Part shown: positions 50,013 to 59,213 of the stretch, piece after piece
How the letters are laid out: each line of letters begins with the position of its first letter
How positions within the stretch are numbered: the stretch's first letter is position 1
Origin: Perkinsus olseni
Taxonomy: Eukaryota > Perkinsozoa > Perkinsida > Perkinsidae
Direction of reading: 5' to 3'
DNA: 64,000 nt
NCBI GenBank assembly: GCA_013115135.1
Contig: JABANP010000185.1
Span: 27,682 to 91,681 of the forward strand
Notes under the pieces: model-generated
Databases searched by the model: none
What the model was told of the DNA's origin: nothing
What the model saw: the letters and a program-made list of their open reading frames with translations, nothing else
Translations under genes and position numbers: made by a program

Positions 50013-52675
50013 ATGTCCCATCAAGCGAGTCCAGCGGGAGGAGGAGGATCATGTGGGAGTGCAACGCCACCAACGACAGACCTTGACTCGACTTCCGCGG
50101 GAAATCATAGGTGGCAGGGATCGAACCGGGGACCTTTCGGATGAGAAAATGATATTTCAGGAAAAGGCTTCGGCATCACCAGCTCACCCCGGCGGCTGTG
50201 GCGGGGCAAGCGGAAGCTCTTGCGAAGGAGTTTGTTCATGCTTTGCCCGTAAGATTTTTTTTCTGATTTTCCCGGAAATTTTTCGGGTTGCCTTTCTGAC
50301 TTTCCGATCCTTTTCAAAATTTTCCGAATCTTCCGTGTTATTTATTTTTGGTTTTTTCCTCGGAATTTTCCGGAATAATTTCGTGGCGCGCGGTCAGGTT
50401 GGTACGGTAGTGATTTGCCGTATGGTCGAGCTCGATCAATGGCGGCACGGGACGGTGGTGAGCATAAGAAGAAGGGAGAATCTCCCGGAGGAGCAACCCT
50501 TGCAGCAGGTGGGGAGGTCCCGGGTTCGATCCCTGGTGAGGGTATTTTTTCCAGGCCGGTGACCATGATTATTATGTACATTTTCAACGGATGAATCGAC
50601 GACACGACCGGTGGATCAAATGGGAGGATCTGAAATTATGTGACAGCTCGGAGAACAGCAGCGAATCTAATGGAGTTAGCGTGCCAGGTGGGAAATCTTG
50701 CTCATCTTGAACAATCTTGCTATTACTCTAAATCTGTGAGGGCAGTGATTGTCGATCATCTTAGGTTGACGCGTGCTTTTTTCACGCACCGTTGGTTGGG
50801 TGATTACCCCATGTCTTTTCAACAAAAGTCTTTTTTACCCATTTTTTATCGATTTTTCGCCGAGAATTTCGTTTTTTCCCTTCCTTTTTCTGGCTTGATT
50901 GAAAAACTATTGTTCCCTGTAGAGTATTGGTGGTTGTGATCGGGACATAGAGAATACAAGTTGCTGGGTAGCGGGAAATATTCGACGAATTCTTTTTTTT
51001 TGCGGAAAATTTTTTTCACGCCACAATTTTCACAACTTCCGCGCAAAAGTGTAGTTTGTTTTTTGTGGAATTTTTAGTAAAATTTTCTGACATTTTCAGC
51101 GTCTTTATCGTTACCGGTGGATGATGAGTACAGCGATGATTCTGATCATGAAGGAATGGGGAATGAAGAGCTCGAAAGTTGGGAAAAGGCGACCAGAGTG
51201 AAGCGAATCCAAAAGATATTCTTCCACAAGTAAGCGTGCACTTGACGGAAAAGGTTGGTTTAGTTTTTTTTCAGGTATATTTTTGACGCCTGGTATTGGC
51301 CGCCGTTTCCGGAAGAGTATCAAGATTTGGATATTCTCTACTTTTGCGAATTCTGTCTGAAGTTTTTCGAGTAGGAAATTTGGGGGATTTTTCCGCGGAA
51401 ATTTTCGGAAAATTTGGTATAAATTTCATTAAAGAAATGAAGCGTTTCATCGGCTAGGCTGGAAGAAAGGAAAAAGAAATTTTTCAGCGCGGAGTTTGGA
51501 TTTTTTGGTATTTGACATGAACGGAGCTGCGCAGTTCTCAAGCGTTCGCGGTGACGGAATGATAATTTTTTTGCGGTGATCAAAGATTTCTACGATTCTC
51601 AGCTCGATTGTAGCTGTGATGTAGGGAGTGAGAGCTGTTTTAAAATGGGTGAAAAATTCCGAATCGCACAATCGTTTGTTCTTTTTTCAGCACCCGCGAC
51701 GGTTTGGTATGTCACATGAATCGATGCATCCACCGTCGGCCGCCGGGCGACGAAATCTACAAAGATCCGATCCAGAGAATTTCCATCTTTGAGGTTGACG
51801 GTTATTTTCAGCGAGTTTACTGCGAAAATATTTGCTATTTGGCAAAACTTTTTCTGGACCATAAACGCTTTGATCGATTCACTGTTCACGAATTCTTCTT
51901 TTATGTGCTGTGCGATTGGGGCGAGAACGGCGAGTATCATTTCCGTGGATATTTTTCGAAAGACAAAATCGTGACTCATCGGAATCTGTCGTGTATTCTG
52001 TCGCTTCCGTGCTTCCAGAGGCGCGGAATCGGCAGTTTTCTGATCGATTTTTCGTACGAACTTTCGAGAAGAAGTAAACAGATTGGCTCACCGGAGAGGC
52101 CTTTGTCGGATTTGGGAAAAAGAACTTATTTACGTTACTGGTTGAGCAAAATTTTGGACGTGCTGAAGACGCTGAACGTGAAAGACCAGATCAGTATCCA
52201 GATGCTGTCGGAGCTGACTTACATCAAAGAAGATGATATTGTGATGTGAGTGGAAATTGGGGATTTTCGAGCGCGGTGCATGAGTTTTTGAAAACGCTAG
52301 AATGCTGTTAGGAAATGGGCTCGCTAGAAACGGTTGGTTCTTTAAGTCACTCGTTAGCCGTGTGAGTTTTACGACAAGCTGCTCAGCACCGATTTGGCTT
52401 GTTTTTTTGAAGGGAACAGTTCCGAGGTAAATTTATCGAGTTAGGAATGTTGTGGTCAGGGCGAAAGATACGCTGTTTTCGAGTCACTGGGTGGACACAA
52501 TTTTCTGTCTCCTTTTTTTGTTTTTACTAGTGGAGGAATTTCGTGGCGCAGTGACGTTTTTCAGGACATTGACCGAGTATAATATTTTGGTATACTATAA
52601 AGGGAATCATCATATCGCCTTACCACCATGGAAAATAAAGAAGCTGTACAAACCTCCTTCGGAAAATCATTTAAA
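50013..52675 (+). CDS. MYST-family histone acetyltransferase with chromo-barrel domain
   Basis: Exons in exact phase: 50013-50110, 50161-50248, 50398-50508, 50555-50687, 51100-51229, 51275-51370, 51691-52245, 52565-52675; one further short 3' exon is expected but not fixed (a candidate lies near 52850). Domain order: chromo barrel ([14 protein letters not shown]...[17 protein letters not shown]), the C2HC-type finger beginning [10 protein letters not shown], and the MYST catalytic core. The core shows LDHK (the lysine that becomes autoacetylated), [19 protein letters not shown] (catalytic Cys and the acetyl-CoA loop QRRGxG) and [10 protein letters not shown] (catalytic Glu). Tip60/Esa1-type enzymes acetylate histone H4. 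Three introns contain tRNA-like sequence at a splice site. Two end with, or contain near the acceptor, the TTTCGTGGCGC motif. Confidence 0.92.
50111..50150 (-). repeat. tRNA-like fragment forming a 50-nt intron (MYST intron 1)
   Basis: The intron 50111-50160 reads GTGGCAGGGATCGAACCGGG then GACCTTTCGG, the antisense of a tRNA T arm and variable region; the donor GT is the first base pair of the fragment. Confidence 0.7.
50377..50397 (+). repeat. AATTTCGTGGCGCGCGGTCAG at an intron 3' end
   Basis: The motif ends exactly in the acceptor CAG (50395-50397) of MYST exon 3. Confidence 0.7.
50509..50554 (+). repeat. tRNA-like fragment forming a 46-nt intron (MYST intron 3)
   Basis: The whole intron is GTGGGGAGG, a sense T arm (CCGGGTTCGATCCCTGG), TGAGGGTA, then TTTTTTCCAG. 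The Pol III-like T run doubles as the pyrimidine tract. Confidence 0.75.
50755..50798 (+). repeat. ATCTTAGGTTGACGCGTGC element
   Basis: Copy of the hairpin family in MYST intron 4; an inner stem ACGCGTGC/CACGCACCG is also possible. Confidence 0.55.
52537..52564 (+). repeat. AATTTCGTGGCGCAGTGACG at an intron 3' end
   Basis: Followed by TTTTTCAG, the acceptor of MYST exon 8. Confidence 0.7.
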
Positions 52676-52687
52676 GTAAGTGTCGGG

Positions 52688-52730
52688 TGTGGGGTTCGAA
52701 CCGGGGACCTTTCGATTACCTGCTGTTATT
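52688..52730 (-). repeat. tRNA-like fragment just after the MYST exon 8 donor
   Basis: GGGGTTCGAACCGGGGACCT on the plus strand is the antisense of a tRNA T arm; it begins about 14 bases after the donor at 52676 and closely resembles the fragment at 50111. Confidence 0.65.
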
Positions 52731-53371
52731 AAGGATACATCCGGAGTTCCTCCACTGGGTGCCTTTGAAGTTGCCGGCAGCTGAGACGATACCGTCGTGA
52801 TCGCCTTACGTAAAAAAACTGTATTATTGTTATTGTAAATTTGTTCAGACGTTACATTACGATAATTTCGTGGCGCGTGACGCTGGTCTTGAGTTCTAGC
52901 GTCGGTTGTGAGGCCCTTGCAAGATAGTATTCAGGTTGGTAGTTTTTTATAGGATTCGTGCTTATCGTGTTCTTAGCTCAGTAATTTTGTCATGAAGGAA
53001 TGGTGTAGCGAATTTTACGAGGAAATTTCCGATTTTCTGTCGTGAATTTTGGGGAATTACGGATATTTTTAGGAGAGAAATTCTGTTTCTTGTAGTTGTT
53101 TGTAAAGAGTGTAAAATTGATCATCCAAAAAGGAAATCAGAAAATTAGGTATGCCGGCTGAAAACCTCTATCCTTTTTTTTTCGGGAAAAAGTTCTTTTT
53201 CGTCGGGAATGATCGAGATGCCGTTTTTTTTGTAGGTGTTTGGATTTTACGAGGAAATTTCCGATTTTCTGTCGTGAATTTTGGGGAATTACGAATATTT
53301 TTAGGAGAGAGATTCTGTTTTTTTGTAGTTGTTTGTAAAGAGTGTGAAATTCATCATCACTCTTATTATTA

Positions 53372-56300
53372 ATGGCAAGTTTTTTCACAACTACCACCAT
53401 CAGGAGCCTCAGCTCAGCGGCCCTCGGAGCCTTAGCAACGGGAGGTGAGTTTTCGGGAAGGGAAATATATCTGTTAATGATGAGCGTGCATCTTTCTTAG
53501 GCAAATCCAAAAAACTGAGATTTTTTGTTGTTGACGAAACGCATTTGTAAATGAAATTGGGGTAAAAAATGATATTTTCTATGGACGATTTTTCGACCCT
53601 AGAATCATGAAAAATTTTTTTTATCTATTTACAGAATTTATAACTAAATTGCACGCGGTTTCCAATTGTAATACGCGCGGCGCCCATTGGGTGATTGAAA
53701 CCGCCTACTTATTCTCACCCGCGATTCTTGTGAATTTATAGCCCAATTAACTTCCCCCCGATAAGCTCATTTCCTGGAGGGGCGTCGGGCCAGATCGATT
53801 GGAAGTGGTTATTAGATGGTTCGCGAGAAGGCTTTTCTCTGTTTGGATTGGGAAAGTTAATTTTTTTGTCGTCGTTGTCATTGGTATCAAAACTCAATTG
53901 GATGGTACTCTTCAACGCTATATCGCCACGTGGACAGCTAGATCGGGGGAAGAATCTTTTTTTCTGTGAAGTTCCATGGTGACTTCATCATCAGGTGTCG
54001 CTGCTGTATGCTACAAGAACGGTAACCGCGACCATCACTTCGTGTACTGCCAGGAACCAGCCAAAGCAGCTCAACAGAAAATGTTCGCTTGGGGTTATGG
54101 CGTGATGGGTCAACTCGGCCAGGGGGACGGAAAAAATAAAACTAAACCAGTGTAAGGGGATACAAATTTTTATGCTACTTTTACGACTATAACGTGTTTT
54201 TTTGGCGTTGCCTGCGTGTTAGCGCAACTTTTTATGCTACTTTTACTAGTTTAACGTGTTTTCGGCGTTAGCTGAGTGCCAGCGTCAAGACGTACAGGTT
54301 TTCATGCTACTTTCGCTGCTTTAACGTGTAGTAGCTCGAAAAATTTGCGGGTTGATCTCACAGATAGCGAGTTGCCCTTCAAAAGAGGAAATTGGCCAGT
54401 GCACGCGTATTTCGCACGGGCACGGGGATCAACGCGAACTCACGGAGGTGTGGTATAAGAAGCGCGATTCACAATTTTTCCTGAAATTTTCTGATATTTT
54501 TCGATGAAAATATTTGACTTTGTACAAGGCACATTTCTGCTTTACTGACGACGGATGGAATTTCGTCGAAGATTTTTTCCGTGTCTTAGTCCGGTTGTTG
54601 GCATTGATGGCAACCCTTGGCGGGTGGCGTGTGGCCTGACAAATACAGCTGTTATTACTACCGAGGGAAAGGTAATAATTGAGGGAAAATTATCAAACTC
54701 GGGAATCGATCTCGCGACCTCTGCGTTAGTATCGCATGCGGTTATCCGCTGGACTGTTTGCTACTGATTTATTCTTGTTAGTTGTACACTTGGGGCTGCG
54801 GCCAAGACGGGCAGCTAGCTCATGGCGTGGACAGCAGGCTGAATGCCTTGGTCCCGGCTAGAGCGGAAGGCCTTCCAGATGATAAGAAAGTTGTGTAAGA
54901 TGTTGGTGGGCCGAGCATGATGTTATTTTCTCAGGCGGCATCTCTATTGGTTTCACTATCTACTTTGTGAGAGGTTCCGCATCCGTCTTGCAACGCTCCG
55001 TCCGAATGTTTTGCGATTTTTTCGGCGAATTTTATTTTTCTTATTCGCAGCGAGAAACCAGCTCCTGATATTTCTATCGATATTATTATTTCTATTTTAG
55101 GGCGTATCTTTGGGTGAATCCCACTCAGTGGCAGTAATGGAAGATGGCAGTGTTTGGGCGTGGGGAAAGAACAACCTTGGCCAATGCGGCTGCGGAGTCC
55201 ATGCCAAGTAATATCGATAGAGTTGGGCGAGGCGTGGTATAGAAAAGTCCTCCTGGGAATTCCTTAGGAGGAATTTTCCACAATTTTTTTTCTCATTTCT
55301 TCCCAGAAAAATTGATTTTTATCAATCATAACGGTGGCAGTTGAAAGTTTTGCCATAGAGGGACTCAGTTCGCTCATCGGTTCTCTCGTAAATAGATAGG
55401 TTATAACTTAGGAGGCAGATCGTACGACTGAAAATATGTAAAAATTCGGGTTCTTCTTCTGCGTTTCCACTGTCTTTGCCTGTGATGTTTCAGATCGAAC
55501 GATAATTTGTTCACCACGGGTCGGGAGCTACCAAAGCCCTACTCTCCGGGCGAGGTGAAACTGCCGGCTGGAAAGGTATTGGAGGGGAGGTGGTGCGACG
55601 CTGTCGACTTAGCGTGGCCAAAAATGGGAATAATCCAACCTTTTTGGTTTTTTTCTGGTGAAAAAAATTGGGGTTTTCCGGAATTTTCGTACTATTTTTT
55701 TGACGAAATTTTGGACAAGGTACTGTAGTGGATTCGGTGCATCATAGAAAAATGGAAGATTGTGCGTAAATATTGATTGTGGACCGCACTTTCCGGCTGA
55801 AGATGATGGGCATGCGATATCCGCTGATTTCCCCTTTTTTCATCAGAAAGTGATGTCCGCGGCATCAGGGAGCAATCATACAGTAGCGGTGTGCACTGAT
55901 GGGTCCCTACTCAGTATGGGGCTCTGGTTGGGACGGTCAGCTCGGCACTGGCAACAGGAGGGACGTTTTCATACCGGTCGAACCGGAACAGGGGGAGATG
56001 AGCGGCGAGCATACTGTAATGAGGATGTGTTGTGATTGGTCGAGTTACGTTTTCGAGATCCTCGCCTGCCCGTCTTTGGTCGCCTGTTTTTTGGGATGTT
56101 TTGTGATCCGCTCTAGGGTGAATACGACGAGCAATCTCTCCGGGGTCCTCACTTGCTCGTCCTTGCTCGCCTGTTTTTTGGCCGCGTTTTCGACCCTTTG
56201 GAATAAACAGTCAGAAAGATTCCTTTGGCACTATTTTGTTAGCTTCTGATTGAATTCTCGTGCCGGTTTTCAGTAGCGATGAATGTTTCTTACAAACAAG

Positions 56301-57990
56301 TTGTTCGTGACGATCATCTTGAGGACGGCTCGCTCGTCATGATGAACTGTTCATGTATCTTGTAGCGATTGGACGCGAGCTTTCGCTGAGAATACAAATT
56401 GAGGAACTTTTCACGGGTTTTCGACAGCCCGCTGGTTTGTTAACACTTTCAATGCTGCACTGACTCTATGCCAGAATTCTTCGTTGAGTTGCTGTTTCGA
56501 TTACTCGTGTTTTGCTGTTTCCAGGCCATAAGCGTATCCTGCGGTCAAGATTTCTCAGCGGTGGTCACCTCTGATGGAGCCTTGTACACCTTCGGATCGA
56601 ACCAGTACGGGCAGTTGGGAGTTGGTGACGGATGTAATAGCCAGGGGGAGGCCGCGGGTTAAGCAGGGTTTCAGGGTGGCTGAAATTCCCAGAATTTCCG
56701 GAACTTGTAATGGAAAAACCGCTTCTCAAGAATTTTGAGAATTTCCGAGGAAAAATTATATTTTTCTTCGGCCAGCAAATTGGGTATCATTGAATTAGGA
56801 TTATATTCTCGAGGAACTTGTGTACCACTGCACCAGGAAATGTCCATGGAAAGTTGCACCTGCGGGGATCGAACCAGCGACCTCCGTTTGTGGAATCTTG
56901 CTAGCGCCCTTGTCACTAAGGCCTAGCAGGAAACGAGGTTTGCGTCGAAGACAATCTATGATGCGGCACAGTCGAGCGTCGTATGATGCTCGCGCAATTT
57001 TTCGCGATATTTTTGCGGAATATCTTTCAGCGAGTAGGAATCTTCCGAGTGCGAGTGGACCTCAGGTTTGCGGTCATCGACCCCTCTACGTGTCCGTGGT
57101 CCGCTAGAGGAGAGGAAGATAGTGAAAGTTGCTTGTGGTGGTTCTCACATGGCCGCGGTCACTGACGAAGGAGAGCTTTACACCTGGGGGTGAGTAACGG
57201 TTCGAGCTTACCAGTATCGGAGCTCCGAATGATCAGCTCGTTTTTCCCGATTTCACTGAGTCGCACTATCGCGTCCCGCTGATCGGTTCTGTTCGTCTTT
57301 GCCCTTCTGGGGTCTTCACTTCGTCCAGGAAAATGTAACGGAGTGTCTCTTTCGTTAGATATGGTCGTGATGGTAACCTCGGTCACGGCGACAAGGCGGA
57401 CGTCGGCGTGCCGAAGTTGGTGGAGGCGTTGAAGGGGAAGAGAATCGTTGATGTTGCTGCGGGTGGCGGACACACGATGGCCCTCGATGAGAAGGGCGTT
57501 TTGTAATACCGAGTAATTACGTGATCTCCTTGAGTGAGCGGGTTTCGGCAGATACGTATTTGGCCGAGGGCGAGATGGTCAACTTGGCAGAGGAGATAAT
57601 GTCGAGTCTGTTGCGGCGTATCGGCCGGTCCCGGTCGTAGTGGATTATTTCGGAGCGAAGAAACTCCGGGTTAATGTAATAGTTGAGGGAGTGGTTGCCG
57701 CGGTTCAATGGCTTGGTGGAAAATTTTTGTGGATGAATTAGGTAAAAATTGAAATTTCTCATTTCAGGCAGAAATTTTCAGTTGGAAATTTTCAAATTGA
57801 CGCCGTGAGGTTCTCGTCGATTTATGTGAAATTTTGTAAATAAAATTAGTAGAGTTTGCAGGAATTTTCAATAAGAAAATTGCCGTTGAATTATTACAAC
57901 TGAAAACGTCTTTCCTTAGCCGAGGTTAATGCGTGTTCAATTCAGGCCATCGCTTGCGGTAACGACCATTCAGTGGCCCTCGCGGCGTAA
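53372..57990 (+). CDS. RCC1-repeat (seven-bladed propeller) protein, possibly mitochondrial
   Basis: Exons: 53372-53444, 53995-54151, 54590-54671, 54782-54892, 55101-55207, 55494-55575, 55847-~56013, 56525-56657, 57066-57189, 57359-57502, 57552-57675, 57946-57990. The first 24 residues (MASFFTTTTIRSLSSAALGA) have the Ser/Thr/Arg, acid-free make-up of a mitochondrial targeting peptide. Then come about seven RCC1 repeats, e.g. MFAWGYGVMGQLGQGD, LYTWGCGQDGQLAHG, VWAWGKNNLGQCG, LYTFGSNQYGQLGVGD, YGRDGNLGHGD, YVFGRGRDGQLGRGD. RCC1-like proteins are exchange factors or scaffolds; a mitochondrial RCC1L-type role is an inference from the presequence. One extra base near 55904-55910 breaks the frame between DGS and YSVWGSGWDGQLG. 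Intron 3 is largely an antisense tRNA-like unit. Confidence 0.85.
53715..53850 (+). repeat. Dispersed repeat, family 'GTTTACAGTCC', right half
   Basis: TGAATTTATAGCCC, then GCTCATTTCCTGGAGGGGCG and AGATCGATTGGAAG, aligning with 28600-28735. In the first intron of the RCC1 gene. Confidence 0.55.
53952..53971 (+). repeat. GAATCTTTTTTTCTGTGAAG motif near an intron 3' end
   Basis: Identical to 33261-33280; 24 bases upstream of the acceptor of RCC1 exon 2. Confidence 0.6.
54691..54762 (-). repeat. tRNA-like sequence, near-complete cloverleaf, antisense in an RCC1 intron
   Basis: 72 nt on the minus strand: the acceptor pairs 6 of 7 (AGCAAAC with GTTTGAT), the anticodon stem has four pairs closing loop ATACTAA, and T arm GCGAG/CCCGA has the T54 position mutated to A. 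A TTTT run follows. The host intron 54672-54781 is little more than this unit. Probably a decayed tRNA or tRNA-derived element. Confidence 0.7.
56857..56930 (-). repeat. tRNA-like sequence, antisense in an RCC1 intron
   Basis: Minus strand: A-box-like GGCCTTAGTGACAAGGGCG and B box GCTGGTTCGATCCCCGC; the acceptor strands do not pair. Confidence 0.6.
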
Positions 57991-58547
57991 GCCCAGGGAG
58001 AGATGAGCTGCGGATACTTACGGTTCCGAATACAAATCTGATATATGCGAGAGGATAATAGAAATCGATCAACCGTTTCAGAGTTAATTGCTGCATCAGC
58101 GTGGCAGTTACTTCCACTATAGTTTCACTTGATTTGAGGTGTGTTATGTAAGTAACGAATGACGGTCATTCTGGGCGGATGGCGAACTAGGGAGGTTAGA
58201 TGGTGATGAATGTGTTTTCTCGTATCCGTTTACTCAAGTTGCCTGTCAGAAAGTGCGGATTATAACATACTTATTGGGATGGGAATGCAACGCAACGCCG
58301 TGTCAGCTGACTCCGTTAGAGGCCGTCGAGGTTATGCTCTCATACCATCGTATTCGTACCATTCAACGGTAACCATTTTTATGAATTTAGGAGACTGCAA
58401 AGGATTTCGCTGCAGTGGTGTTGCTGGTCTATGGCAGCTCATCTCTGTCGTGTAGACCAGGGACTGAGCGCGTGGGGGAGGGCTCCGAGTTTCGCGCGCA
58501 TATGTTCGCATTTGTTGTTTTGTTTTCTCTGTGACGGAGACTCTGTC

Positions 58548-59213
58548 ATGTCTACGGCGGGAACGACATCCCCAAAGAAGAAAAGGAAGCTTCCGAGAGG
58601 ACGACTGACGTGCCGTATAGGGTGCCAATGTCCGAGTCACTGGAGGGATCGATATACTCTGACCCTCCCAATACGTGGCTGAGGTTGATGCCGATAAAGG
58701 AAGACGACATAACCTGGGGTGAGGCTCGGCGTTGTGTGCTGGAAACAATGGAGAGTCGTGCCGTGGTGCATTATTTGCTGTGGCGTCGAGAAAAATGTTG
58801 AGTAACCCGTGATTGCTCTGTGTCGCCTGTGACTCAGTCACAGTGACTGTCCGCGTCTCAAGTCAGGGTCCAAATTAGCGCGAATCGGAGCCTTCAGTCA
58901 GTATGATATTGCACCATTACATTTTATAGGAGGTGTTGCTGTGAATCACATTCTTTCCTCAGGGCAAATCTTTCGAGGAGAAGCGCAAGCGCCGGTGTCG
59001 GAGCAGCTACCGGATGATCTGGAGGCCCATCCATTCCAAGGTTCAACCTTCGTCCCTCTCGAGCCCGGGTGTATGGTATACCTCCATCCCCGAGGGGACC
59101 GGGGTCTTCGCTTTGGCGGACGCTACCGGCCTTGGGCTTTGATGGTCAAGCCCGCCGGCATGCCGGTCAATGACGGATATGGATACTCGTCCAGCAATGA
59201 TTTTAACCAGTAG
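58548..59213 (+). CDS. Hypothetical protein, low confidence
   Basis: A possible gene starting MSTAGTTSPKKKRKLPRGR (a basic nuclear-localisation-like cluster). Coding-looking sequence continues in another frame (SESLEGSIYSDPPNTWLRLMPIKEDDITW) to about 58800, and then after TTTCCTCAG at 58972 in a frame ending ALMVKPAGMPVNDGYGYSSSNDFNQ. The frame change near 58610 is either a small intron or an indel. Family not recognised. Confidence 0.3.

Larger units (their letters stand above)
49700..50060 (+). repeat. Three tandem diverged units upstream of the MYST gene
   Basis: Hairpin elements at 49706-49749, 49854-49897 and 49946-49988 share flanks. Units 1 and 3 are both followed by an ATG-TC..CATCAAGCGAG..CCAG..GGAGG stretch, which in unit 3 is the start of the MYST protein. 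Confidence 0.7.

Noticed and set aside
51599..52091. Minus-strand ORFs across the MYST catalytic exon
   Set aside because: Antisense shadows of the conserved acetyltransferase exon.
56820..57107. Short ORFs containing GIEPATS/GIEPGTS-type peptides (also on the minus strand near 30.8 and 50.4 kb and on the plus strand near 33.4 kb)
   Set aside because: These are classic false translations of the reverse strand of tRNA T arms (GGGGATCGAACC); the DNA is better explained as tRNA-like sequence.
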